A DNA stretch of 8,931 bases from Acidobacteriaceae bacterium. Its GTDB lineage: Bacteria; Acidobacteriota; Terriglobia; Terriglobales; Acidobacteriaceae. Below are positions 1-6,336 of this stretch, piece by piece. Each line of letters begins with the position of its first letter. Position 1 is the first letter of the stretch. A program made the position numbers and the translations under genes. The DNA lies in contig JAOAPJ010000299.1 of the NCBI GenBank assembly GCA_025462805.1, positions 1 through 8,931 of the forward strand, read 5' to 3'. Below the pieces are notes generated by a model. It was not told where the DNA came from, ran no database searches, and worked only from the letters and a program-made list of their open reading frames with translations.

Positions 1-141
1 CCTTCCTACGCTGAATACTTGAGGGACAACTCCGAAACAGCTCACCAACTCCAGTCGACCATTTCTTCGCTTCTTGAGTACGAACAAACCATGACCAGAA
101 TGGAAAAAGTGAGAAATAAGCTCGAAACCAGCGGGGAATGA
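1..141 (+). CDS. C-terminal fragment of an unidentified protein
   Basis: Frame 1 is open from the window edge to a TGA at 139-141 and gives 46 residues (start PSYAEYLRDN, end KLETSGE). The 5' part lies outside the window, so the start and length are unknown. The peptide is polar, rich in Glu, Gln, Ser, Thr and Lys, has no cysteine or long hydrophobic stretch, and looks helical, perhaps coiled coil. I do not recognise a family. Base composition is about 47% GC by my count, visibly lower than in the genes further right, and it uses AT-ending codons freely (tct, gaa, aaa, aat). This may mark a differently composed or acquired segment to the left. That the frame is coding is an inference from its clean ending just before a gene-free stretch; 46 open codons alone are weak evidence. 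Confidence 0.45.
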   Translation, partial: PSYAEYLRDNSETAHQLQSTISSLLEYEQTMTRMEKVRNKLETSGE

Positions 142-439
142 CTCGCTTAGATGGTGGCGGCCCAATCTCGCCTCCGCCGACAAGCTATTGATACTGGGAA
201 ATTTACGCTTCAGATAGCGCCGCAATGCCTTAGCTCAGGACCTTTGTGCTCACCAAAGCCTGTCGATTCGGAGCCTTGGCTGGGAAGTCACTCCAGATGA
301 GATGGCTCTCCCCTCGGGTACGTAACCTTCGGGTCAGAAGTACCCAAGGGGGCCGGGTACTGCCGCCTCCGACGCTTCCACTTGCCCGGTCACAATCCGG
401 CAAGGCCGGGATATGCTTGGGCTTCTGAGGGACCCCCAC
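142..439 (+). other. Gene-free stretch with several inverted repeats
   Basis: No credible gene is seen here; the short open frames on both strands have no family resemblance and no good ribosome site. The stretch contains several possible stems: GGCGG 156-160 with CCGCC 174-178; GAGCC 271-275 with GGCTC 304-308, enclosing CTGG 280-283 with CCAG 293-296; AGTACCC 339-345 with GGGTACT 355-361; and CTTGCC 381-386 with GGCAAG 399-404, extended by GG 388-389 with CC 397-398. It probably holds the end of the upstream transcript and the promoter and 5' leader of the small gene at 440. I see no convincing -35/-10 pair and no match to a riboswitch class I know. Confidence 0.5.
316..404 (+). promoter_or_regulatory. 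Possible alternating hairpins in a 5' leader
   Basis: The central GTACCC at 340-345 can pair with GGGTAC at 316-321 (6 bp) or with GGGTAC at 355-360 (6 bp, 7 bp with the flanking A339-T361 pair), but not with both. Downstream, CCCGG 385-389 can pair with CCGGG 353-357 or 406-410, or join the local stem 381-404. That local stem ends on the AAGG at 402-405, which would be the ribosome site for the alternative ATG at 413. Mutually exclusive pairing is the pattern of attenuators and riboswitches. However, stems this short arise by chance in a GC-rich leader, so this is a hypothesis only. Confidence 0.2.
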
Positions 440-694
440 ATGCACGGACTCGTTCTTCTCGCAATCGAATCGTTCGTCGGAGTTGTCCTGACACTGGCAG
501 TGACCGTGATTGTTCTGGCCCGCATTCACAAGAGCCGAATGAAGAAGGTCAACGCGCGATACTCGCCCCTGCCTGAGTTTGAGCTGGATAACTACTATGC
601 GCAGTCTTCATCGCATGCCGTCGCCACGGAAGAGAGTTCTGTCGGCTGGAATAGGGAAGAGTACGCTCCTCTCTCGAAAGCGGCAGGCCTGTAG
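440..694 (+). CDS. Small single-pass membrane protein, function unknown
   Basis: This 84-residue reading frame starts with ATG at 440 and ends with TAG at 692-694. GAGG at 427-430 lies 9 bases before the start and is a plausible ribosome site. An in-frame ATG at 413 would add nine residues; its AAGG (402-405) could be buried in a hairpin, so 440 is preferred. Residues 3-27 form one uninterrupted hydrophobic helix (LVLLAIESFVGVVLTLAV and onward). Basic residues R28, K31, R33, K35, K36 and R40 follow directly. By the positive-inside rule this predicts the N-terminus outside and a soluble tail of about 55 residues in the cytoplasm. The tail has a proline/acidic patch (PLPEFELDNYY, 43-53) and is otherwise polar. 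The hydrophobic-then-basic order is what one expects of a real membrane protein and not of a chance frame. I do not recognise a family. Confidence 0.55.
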   Translation: MHGLVLLAIESFVGVVLTLAVTVIVLARIHKSRMKKVNARYSPLPEFELDNYYAQSSSHAVATEESSVGWNREEYAPLSKAAGL

Positions 695-898
695 CACAGC
701 GCCGTGAGCGAGTCGCACTCCGTCCGAACCCCACAGGGGTCACGAAATCGAAACGCAGCGTTCCGCATGCCGAATAGCGAGCGACATCGCTGAGGTCTCC
801 TGATGTCTCGCTCGTGAATACCCAAGACTCTCGCCTCATTTCTCAACTCTGGGAAGCTTCAAAAGAACCCGGTACACTCGGAGCGGACAGAGAACGCC
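695..898 (+). other. Intergenic region upstream of the GH127 gene
   Basis: No gene is supported in these 204 bases. They contain a small perfect hairpin, ACCCC 728-732 with GGGGT 736-740 around a 3-base loop, and the larger imperfect stem at 778-814. The promoter of the hydrolase gene should lie here. TACACT at 873-878 resembles a -10 box but has no matching -35, so no promoter is called. Confidence 0.5.
778..814 (+). repeat. Imperfect inverted repeat upstream of GH127 gene
   Basis: CGAGCG 778-783 followed by ACATC 784-788 pairs with GATGT 802-806 and CGCTCG 809-814, leaving a 2-base bulge (CT 807-808) and a 13-base loop. This is an 11-bp stem in total. No T-run follows on either strand, so it is not a standard intrinsic terminator. 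It ends 84 bases before the GTG of the hydrolase and 83 bases after the stop of the small gene begins its gap. It could be an operator, an mRNA-stability stem or a factor-dependent terminator for the small gene; the sequence does not decide. Confidence 0.35.
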
Positions 899-2929
899 GT
901 GAGAGTCTATCCCTCTTCGTTGAAGCGCCCGTTTCGTGGAAGCAGTCGTCGGTTCTTTCTCAAAAGCACGGCGGCTACTCTGGCCGTCCTTTCGACCGCA
1001 CCGAGGGGCTTTGCCTTTGCCACTGAGCCAGCCGCGCTGAAGCGTCAACGCGCCTTCGGCATGCTTCCGCTGGGCGCGGTAAGGCCCCAGGGCTGGCTCA
1101 AAGAACAGCTTCGGGTGCAGGCAGAGGGACTCTCCGGCCACCTCTATGAGATCTGGCCAGATGTCGGACCGGCCAGTGGGTGGCTGGGCGGCAAAGGCGA
1201 ATCCTGGGAGCGCGGCCCCTATTTTCTCGATGGGCTCGTGCCTCTGGCGTGGCTTCTCGATGACCAAAAGCTGAAGAACCTGTCCCAGCGCTTCGTGGAC
1301 TGGACCCTCTCAAACCAGGGAGCCGACGGCATGCTCGGCCCCTCGTCCAACGACGACTGGTGGCCACGCATGGTCATGCTGAAGGTCCTCGCCCAGTATT
1401 ATGAGGTGACGCAGGACCCTCGTGTCCTCCAGGCGATGTCTCGGTACTTCGACTACCAGGCGAAGCACCTGCCGTCCCGTCCGCTCAAGGATTGGGGCCG
1501 CTACCGCTGGCAGGATGAGGTACTGACCGTCCTCTGGCTCTACGACCGCCAGCCGGATCCCAGCCTGATCGCGCTCGCGCGTCTGCTCTACCGGCAAGGC
1601 TACGACTGGCAGTCCCAATTTGTCCGCTTCCCCTTCACCCAGCCATGCACCGCAGAGTATCTGGGCCTGCAGCCCGGCGAGAACAACGATCGCGCCATGC
1701 AGAGCCATGGTGTGAACAATGCGATGGCACTCAAGGCGTCCCCCGTCTGGTACCTCTTCACCGGGGACGAGCGGGAGCGTCAGGGGCTGGCCGCTCAATT
1801 GGCGGCGCTGGACAAATATCATGGCCTGCCCAACGGCATCTTCTCCGCTGACGAGCACTTGGCCGGCCGCAGTCCTTCGCAGGGCACAGAGCTCTGCACC
1901 GTCGTTGAAGCGATGTTCTCGCTCGAGCAGTCGCTCGCCATTCTCGGTGATCCAATGCTCGGCGATCGCCTGGAGCGGATCGCCTTCAATGCGTTGCCCG
2001 GCGCCTTCACCGACACGATGTGGGCGCACCAGTACAACCAGCAGCCTAACCAGGTCGAGGTCAGCCTGCACCGGCGGCCCTGGACCACCGACGGTCCGGA
2101 GTCCAACATCTACGGTCTGGAGCCGAACTTCGGTTGCTGCACGGCCAACTATCATCAGGGCTGGCCGAAGTTCACCTCCAGCCTCGTGATGCGTTCGGCC
2201 GACGAGGGGCTGGTGCTGGCCGCTTATGCGCCGTGCGAGGTCCAGACCACGGTGCGCGGCGTGCCGGTGCGGCTGCTGGTTGAAACCGAATATCCCTTCC
2301 GCCGATCGGTGCGTGTGTCCGTGCACCCGGAGAAGCCGATGGATTTCCCGCTCAAGCTGCGCATTCCCGGCTGGGCGAAAGGGACAACCATCAGCGTGAA
2401 CGGGAGGTCCGAGCCGGCGCCCGAGGTCCAGAGCTTTGCTACCGTCTCCCGTACCTGGAATGCGGACGATGCTGTCCTCGTCGACTTTCCCATGGAGGTG
2501 CGAACCTCCCGTTGGTTCAACGGTTCGGTAGCCCTGGAGCGAGGGCCCCTCGTGTTCGCGCTCGATGTCGCTCAGGACTGGCTCAAGCTGCGCGATCGCG
2601 GTCCGGCGTCGGACTGGCAGGTGTATCCGGCCGGCCCGTGGAACTATGGACTCGATCCAGCGACCATTTCTCCGCGTATCGAAGAGCGTCCCCTGCCGGA
2701 CTCCTCGCCCTTCACCGCAGCAAACGCTCCAGTGCGGCTCGAAGTCGACGCCCGCTCAGTTCCAGGCTGGCGCGCGCAGGACGGCACTGCGGACCCGGTA
2801 CCCGTTGAGCCTGCTGAAGCAGCCGGTACGGCGCAGGTCTGCCGCCTCGTGCCTTATGCGGCAGCTAAGCTCCGCATCACCGCCTTCCCCGCGATCCACT
2901 CAGGGGACTCTCTGAACCGGCACGTTTAA
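899..2929 (+). CDS. Tat-exported GH127 (DUF1680) beta-L-arabinofuranosidase-like enzyme
   Basis: This 676-residue protein resembles glycoside hydrolase family 127, whose characterised members remove beta-L-arabinofuranose from plant glycans such as hydroxyproline-rich glycoproteins. The GTG at 899 is the first possible start after the in-frame stop at 815-817. The ribosome site is weak (AGAGA 889-893). The start is supported because it keeps a full twin-arginine signal: SRRFFLK with R17-R18, a hydrophobic stretch to about 33, and probable cleavage after AFA (39-41). The mature body is an (alpha/alpha)6-type domain to about 430, then beta-rich C-terminal domains (for example KLRIPGWAKGTTISVNGR, 486-503). 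The GTELC motif (E331, C333) and FGCC (C413, C414) match the Zn-binding Glu, Cys and Cys-Cys of HypBA1, in which the first Cys of the pair is the nucleophile. E319 in SADEHLAG is a candidate acid/base. Length fits the family. Exact substrate is not shown; other L-arabinose or related glycosides are possible. Confidence 0.9.
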   Translation: MRVYPSSLKRPFRGSSRRFFLKSTAATLAVLSTAPRGFAFATEPAALKRQRAFGMLPLGAVRPQGWLKEQLRVQAEGLSGHLYEIWPDVGPASGWLGGKGESWERGPYFLDGLVPLAWLLDDQKLKNLSQRFVDWTLSNQGADGMLGPSSNDDWWPRMVMLKVLAQYYEVTQDPRVLQAMSRYFDYQAKHLPSRPLKDWGRYRWQDEVLTVLWLYDRQPDPSLIALARLLYRQGYDWQSQFVRFPFTQPCTAEYLGLQPGENNDRAMQSHGVNNAMALKASPVWYLFTGDERERQGLAAQLAALDKYHGLPNGIFSADEHLAGRSPSQGTELCTVVEAMFSLEQSLAILGDPMLGDRLERIAFNALPGAFTDTMWAHQYNQQPNQVEVSLHRRPWTTDGPESNIYGLEPNFGCCTANYHQGWPKFTSSLVMRSADEGLVLAAYAPCEVQTTVRGVPVRLLVETEYPFRRSVRVSVHPEKPMDFPLKLRIPGWAKGTTISVNGRSEPAPEVQSFATVSRTWNADDAVLVDFPMEVRTSRWFNGSVALERGPLVFALDVAQDWLKLRDRGPASDWQVYPAGPWNYGLDPATISPRIEERPLPDSSPFTAANAPVRLEVDARSVPGWRAQDGTADPVPVEPAEAAGTAQVCRLVPYAAAKLRITAFPAIHSGDSLNRHV

Positions 2930-3011
2930 CATCTCCGGTCGCACCAAAGTGCTTCAGGGAAGCGGCCTGTTCGCGTGCCGCAAACACCCGGGACCGATAT
3001 CATGACTGCTG

Positions 3012-5183
3012 ATGGTGCAGCGGCTTTCCAGCAGCGATGCGAACGAAATGCGTCCTGACGCCCGTCGGCTCCTGCTTGCGGCGTCAGCCATGCTCCTGAG
3101 CACATCCAGTCAGGACGAGGTACTCTCCGGCATTCTGGATATCGCCAGTGAGGTCCTGGCAGCCGACGCTTACGCAGTATGGCGCGAGATCGACAGTCAC
3201 CGAACCTGGAGGGCCATCGCCACTCGCGGCCTCTCTCCCTCCTATCGGACGGAACTTGAAGTCCACGGCGATGTGGTGCCCACGTCCATCATGGCAGTGG
3301 AGCAGATCACCGCAGAGCCCTCGCTCCTTAAACATCAGCAGGCGTACGCCGAGGAAGGCATCTGCAGCATGCTCGTCGTGCCTCTCGCCAGCGAGCTCCA
3401 CCGCCCCGGCACCATTACGTTCTACTGGCGCAGCGAGCATCACTTCACGCTGCGTGATCTGGACTATGCAGCGGCATTGGCCAACCTGGCGGCGGCCGCC
3501 ATCAACCAACGGGAACTCCGCGTACAAGCGCGGCGCGAGAGACAGCGTCTCTCCTTCCTCGCAGACGCCAGTGCCGCCCTCGCCTCCTCACTCGATTACG
3601 AAGCGACCTTGAATCAGGTCGCGCGGCTGGCCGTCCCGCACATCGCGGACTGGTGTGTGGTCCATGTGATTGAGAATGGCACGCCCAACCGCATTGTGGT
3701 CGCCCATGGGGATCCGGAGATGCTTTCCAGCGCGCAGGAATATGAGCGTCTCTATCCCGAACAGATCCGCGATGACCGCGGCCTGGGTGCAGTGCTGCGC
3801 ACAGGAAGGCCGGAGGTCTTCCTGGAAATTACCGACGACATGCTCACCGCAGCAGCGGTCAGCCCGGAACACCTGAAGGCTCTTCGCTCCCTTCAACTGA
3901 GTGGAAGCATCCTGGTACCGCTCACCTCTCGTGACAAAGTCGTCGGCGCCGTCCGGCTGCTCAGGGTGGGAAGTCACCGTCACTTAGACGCCGATGACGT
4001 CCAGCTAGCCGAGGACCTGGCGCGTCGTGCCGGGACCGCGATCGAGAATGCGCAACTGCATCGCGCGGTGCTGAAGCAGCAAAGCGAGCTGCGTCTCTCC
4101 CAGGCCGCCGCCAGAATGGGAAGCTGGAGCTGGGACTTGGTCAAGGGACAGATCGTCTGGTCCGATGAATTCAAGCTGCTCCACGACCTGCCTCTGGATT
4201 CTGTGCCAGGCTTTGATGGCGGCAGCAACCTGATTCATCCCGACGACCGGGAGAAGGTTCTGCGTGATCTCGCGGAGGTGCTCGCCTCCGACGCGGAGCA
4301 GCTACAGTTCGAGCACCGCGCAGTGACACCCGCCGGCCGCACCATCTGGGTCCACTCGCGTGGCAGCATCCTGCGTGACGCGACCGGCAAGGCCCTGGCC
4401 ATCATCGGCATCAGCATGGATGTCACAGAGTGGCGACTCGCCGAGGATGCCCTGCGCCGCTCGGAGAAGCTGGCAGCCGCCGGCCGACTTGCCGCCACGG
4501 TCGCTCATGAGGTGAACAACCCACTCGAGGCGCTCACCAACCTCATCTACCTCGTATCCTCCACGGAAGGCCTGCCTGCGGAGGCGAAGGGCCACCTGTC
4601 CATCGCCGATGGGGAGCTTCGCCGCATGGCCCAGGTCGTGCGGCAGACTCTGGGCTTCTATCGTGAGTCGGACGTAGCCGGTCCCGTGGACGTCGGCGTC
4701 GCAGCTACCGAGATCGCCGCGCTCTATCGCACGCGGGCCGAAAGCCGCGCCATCCGCCTCACCTGCGCCACCGATCCCGGTGCCCTGGTGCTGGCCAATG
4801 CAGGAGAGATCAAGCAGATCCTGGCCAACCTCATCTCCAACGCCATCGACGCAAGCGCGGAAGGCACGGTAGGCGTCATAGTTCGCCGGAGAAAGACAAA
4901 GGTAGAGCTGGTCGTCTGCGATGACGGCACCGGGATACCGGAAAAACATCGCGCCCGCATCTTCGAACCATTCTTCACCACCAAATCGGAGGTCGGCACT
5001 GGACTCGGTCTCTGGGTCTCGAAGGGCTTGGTCGAGAAGCACGGTGGCTCCATTCAAATCCTCAGCCGGACCGATCCTGGCGATTCGGGCACGAACATTA
5101 CGATCACCTTCCCTATCACCAGTGCCGCCTCGCCGTCGGATATCACGACTGGGGTTGCAGGATCTGCGATCTCCGCCGATTGA
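3012..5183 (+). CDS. Soluble GAF-GAF-PAS sensor histidine kinase
   Basis: This 723-residue protein would autophosphorylate on histidine and pass the phosphate to a response regulator. No membrane segment or signal peptide is seen, so it should act in the cytoplasm. Domains in order: GAF-like about 18-167, a helical linker, second GAF-like about 178-350, PAS about 360-476 (GSWSWDL at 370-376, HPDDR at 409-413, ending in GISMDVTEWR), then HisKA with phospho-acceptor H499 in VAHEVNNPLEAL. The ATPase domain shows the N box (NLISNAIDAS, 606-615, N610), DDGTG 637-641, FEPFFTTK 651-658 and GTGLGL 662-667. All catalytic motifs are intact. No receiver or output domain is fused, and no regulator gene is in the window. 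The frame opens at a TGA (3003-3005), so ATG 3012 is the first ATG; it lacks a clear ribosome site, and ATG 3048 (M13) is possible. It lies 82 bases after the hydrolase on the same strand, so co-transcription is possible. The GAF ligands cannot be told. Confidence 0.92.
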   Translation: MVQRLSSSDANEMRPDARRLLLAASAMLLSTSSQDEVLSGILDIASEVLAADAYAVWREIDSHRTWRAIATRGLSPSYRTELEVHGDVVPTSIMAVEQITAEPSLLKHQQAYAEEGICSMLVVPLASELHRPGTITFYWRSEHHFTLRDLDYAAALANLAAAAINQRELRVQARRERQRLSFLADASAALASSLDYEATLNQVARLAVPHIADWCVVHVIENGTPNRIVVAHGDPEMLSSAQEYERLYPEQIRDDRGLGAVLRTGRPEVFLEITDDMLTAAAVSPEHLKALRSLQLSGSILVPLTSRDKVVGAVRLLRVGSHRHLDADDVQLAEDLARRAGTAIENAQLHRAVLKQQSELRLSQAAARMGSWSWDLVKGQIVWSDEFKLLHDLPLDSVPGFDGGSNLIHPDDREKVLRDLAEVLASDAEQLQFEHRAVTPAGRTIWVHSRGSILRDATGKALAIIGISMDVTEWRLAEDALRRSEKLAAAGRLAATVAHEVNNPLEALTNLIYLVSSTEGLPAEAKGHLSIADGELRRMAQVVRQTLGFYRESDVAGPVDVGVAATEIAALYRTRAESRAIRLTCATDPGALVLANAGEIKQILANLISNAIDASAEGTVGVIVRRRKTKVELVVCDDGTGIPEKHRARIFEPFFTTKSEVGTGLGLWVSKGLVEKHGGSIQILSRTDPGDSGTNITITFPITSAASPSDITTGVAGSAISAD

Positions 5184-5196
5184 CGATTCGTGCCGC

Positions 5197-5217
5197 CCTT
5201 AGCCGCGACAGCTAAGG
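5197..5217. terminator. Possible two-way terminator stem at convergent gene ends
   Basis: CCTTAGC 5197-5203 and GCTAAGG 5211-5217 form a perfect 7-bp stem with a 7-base loop. It lies 13 bases after the kinase stop and overlaps the TAG stop (5212-5214) of the convergent hydrolase gene. No U-tract follows on either strand, so as a rho-independent terminator it is weak. Placement between two convergent genes with only 28 bases between stops is the main argument. Confidence 0.35.
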
Positions 5218-6225
5218 CTGCGTGTGATCCCACATCTCCTTCTTCTGTTCCGCTACATGCTGTTTGAAGCTCGCCTCTTCCTCCGCAGACCTGTGCTGCG
5301 GCCCAACCGGCCATACCGAAAAGTCGCGCAGCGCCAACCGGCGCGGAGTTCCGTGCATTGAGACCAGCGCGTCCTCCAGCTCCAGCAGCGAGCCGCGTGA
5401 CAGCGACAGCTCATGCTCCTGTGGCTGATACATGGTGCCGACCGGATAGTCCAGGAAGGGTATGCTGGTCTGCTCGATGTGATTGCCCAGAATCTGCGCG
5501 ATCGGCTTGCCCTCGGTAAAGCGAATCAGCCGCTCTGTGCTCGCCTGGAAGGCAGGGAAGTCCGCGACATAGAGTCGGCCGGGGTAGAGACTATCCCCTG
5601 GGAGCAGTACGGCCGTGTTCCGGTCGTAAAACGCCACGCTCAGATCACTGTGGCCTGGGATGGGGATGACATCGATGACTCGTCCACCCAAATCGATCTG
5701 CGTGATATCGTCCGGCCAGTGCGCGATGCCATAGAAGCGCTTGGTGGCCTCGAGCTCGGCAGGAACGAAGGTGACGGGCATGGCCGGATCGTTGATCTCC
5801 TGCACGTCCTTGTCACCAGCGATATGGTCCCCATGCGGATGCGTGTGCACCACCACCAGGGGAATGCTGTCACGGTGATTGCGCTCGAGCCAGTTCTTCA
5901 CCGTGCGCTCAAGCGTCGGAGCCAGGTTGCCGTTCCTCGAACCGGTGTCGATCAGCATCGCCCTCTGCTGCCCGAAGAAGAGAAAGAGGAACGGTTTCTC
6001 GTAATCCGTGCAGGGTGACTGCCGCAGGATGTAGAAATTCGGGTTGTACTCGTGCACTTGCCACTCCGGAATCTCCATGCACTTTGACTGCTGAGACAGC
6101 CAGTGGTCCGGCAGGGTGCCGCGTTCGATGCTCCCGCCATTGGGCTGCGGAAGCTGTGCGGATGCGGTCAGTGCGGCCATAAGTGCGGCAAGGGTAAGTG
6201 CAGAAGCGAACGGGAGCCTTGGCAT
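5212..6225 (-). CDS. Secreted MBL-fold metallo-hydrolase
   Basis: This 337-residue protein belongs to the metallo-beta-lactamase-fold superfamily, zinc hydrolases that include glyoxalase II-like and lactamase-like enzymes. Start ATG at 6225 is chosen because GAGG (complement of 6231-6234) lies 5 bases before it and because it begins a normal Sec signal: MPRLPFASALTLAALMAALTASAQ, with cleavage likely near residue 23. The longer frame from 6303 starts inside a terminator hairpin and would bury the signal. The metal-site motifs are all present: LIDTG (D93), HPHGDH 129-134, GHSD (H192), GDS (D211) and GNH (H249). The first two can hold two metals with H192, D211 and H249. C49 and C72 are the only cysteines and could form a disulfide in the periplasm. 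The substrate is not shown; the motifs do not separate thioesterase, lactonase or beta-lactamase activity, and the name should stay generic. The receptor gene is upstream on the same strand, but a terminator lies between. Confidence 0.88.
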   Translation of the reverse strand: MPRLPFASALTLAALMAALTASAQLPQPNGGSIERGTLPDHWLSQQSKCMEIPEWQVHEYNPNFYILRQSPCTDYEKPFLFLFFGQQRAMLIDTGSRNGNLAPTLERTVKNWLERNHRDSIPLVVVHTHPHGDHIAGDKDVQEINDPAMPVTFVPAELEATKRFYGIAHWPDDITQIDLGGRVIDVIPIPGHSDLSVAFYDRNTAVLLPGDSLYPGRLYVADFPAFQASTERLIRFTEGKPIAQILGNHIEQTSIPFLDYPVGTMYQPQEHELSLSRGSLLELEDALVSMHGTPRRLALRDFSVWPVGPQHRSAEEEASFKQHVAEQKKEMWDHTQP

Positions 6226-6230
6226 GCATA

Positions 6231-6234
6231 CCTC
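6231..6234 (-). promoter_or_regulatory. Ribosome binding site deciding the MBL hydrolase start
   Basis: Read on the - strand, GAGG sits 5 bases before the ATG at 6225. It supports this start over the ATG at 6303, which lies in a hairpin loop. The site follows from sequence; its use is inferred. Confidence 0.65.
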
Positions 6235-6280
6235 GAGTGCGGGGTAGATAGGAGCATCGCAGGTGGACGCGCGATTTAGC

Positions 6281-6315
6281 AAAAGGAAGGCGCGCACGTT
6301 CATGCATGCGCGCCT
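6281..6315 (-). terminator. Rho-independent terminator of the TonB receptor gene
   Basis: Read on the - strand, AGGCGCGCA (6315-6307) and TGCGCGCCT (6296-6288) form a perfect, GC-rich 9-bp stem with a 10-base loop (6306-6297). The stem is followed directly by TCCTTTTG (6287-6280), a U-rich tract. It starts 21 bases after the receptor stop codon at 6337-6339. Stem, tract and position together make a convincing intrinsic terminator. It implies that the downstream hydrolase has its own promoter or depends on read-through. Confidence 0.75.
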
Positions 6316-6336
6316 CGATAAGGCAATGGATCCCGA

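Noticed and set aside
156..178. GGCGG/CCGCC stem as terminator of the first partial gene
   Set aside because: The stem is 5 bp with a 13-base loop and is not followed by a T-run.
230..529. 99-codon - strand frame rich in Cys, His and Gly overlapping the small membrane gene
   Set aside because: The cysteines and histidines do not form a regular zinc pattern, and the opposite strand encodes a better supported membrane protein.
873..878. TACACT as a -10 box for the GH127 gene
   Set aside because: No -35 element is found at 16-18 bases upstream; one weak hexamer is not enough.
1310..2326. 338-codon open frame on the - strand inside the GH127 gene
   Set aside because: It is antisense to a gene with clear family motifs. 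Long antisense frames are common in GC-rich DNA, and the translation is low in structure with no family resemblance.
2962..2981. GCGGC/GCCGC stem after the GH127 gene as a terminator
   Set aside because: It is only 5 bp with a 10-base loop and no T-run, so it is within chance for this composition.
3002..3058. 18-codon frame (MTADGAAAFQQRCERNAS) overlapping the kinase start
   Set aside because: It could be a leader peptide, but it has no clear ribosome site and its sequence shows no regulatory pattern. Most likely it is chance.
4302..5057. 251-codon open frame on the - strand across the kinase catalytic region
   Set aside because: It is antisense to intact HisKA and ATPase motifs and shows no domain of its own.
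5413..6018. 201-codon open frame on the + strand across the MBL hydrolase
   Set aside because: It mirrors the hydrolase's conserved metal-site region on the other strand and has no ribosome site or recognisable domain.
6245..6250. TATCTA (- strand) as a -10 box for the MBL hydrolase
   Set aside because: The bases where a -35 should be are CGCGCG, and the nearest TTGCTA is 26 bases away, which is too far.
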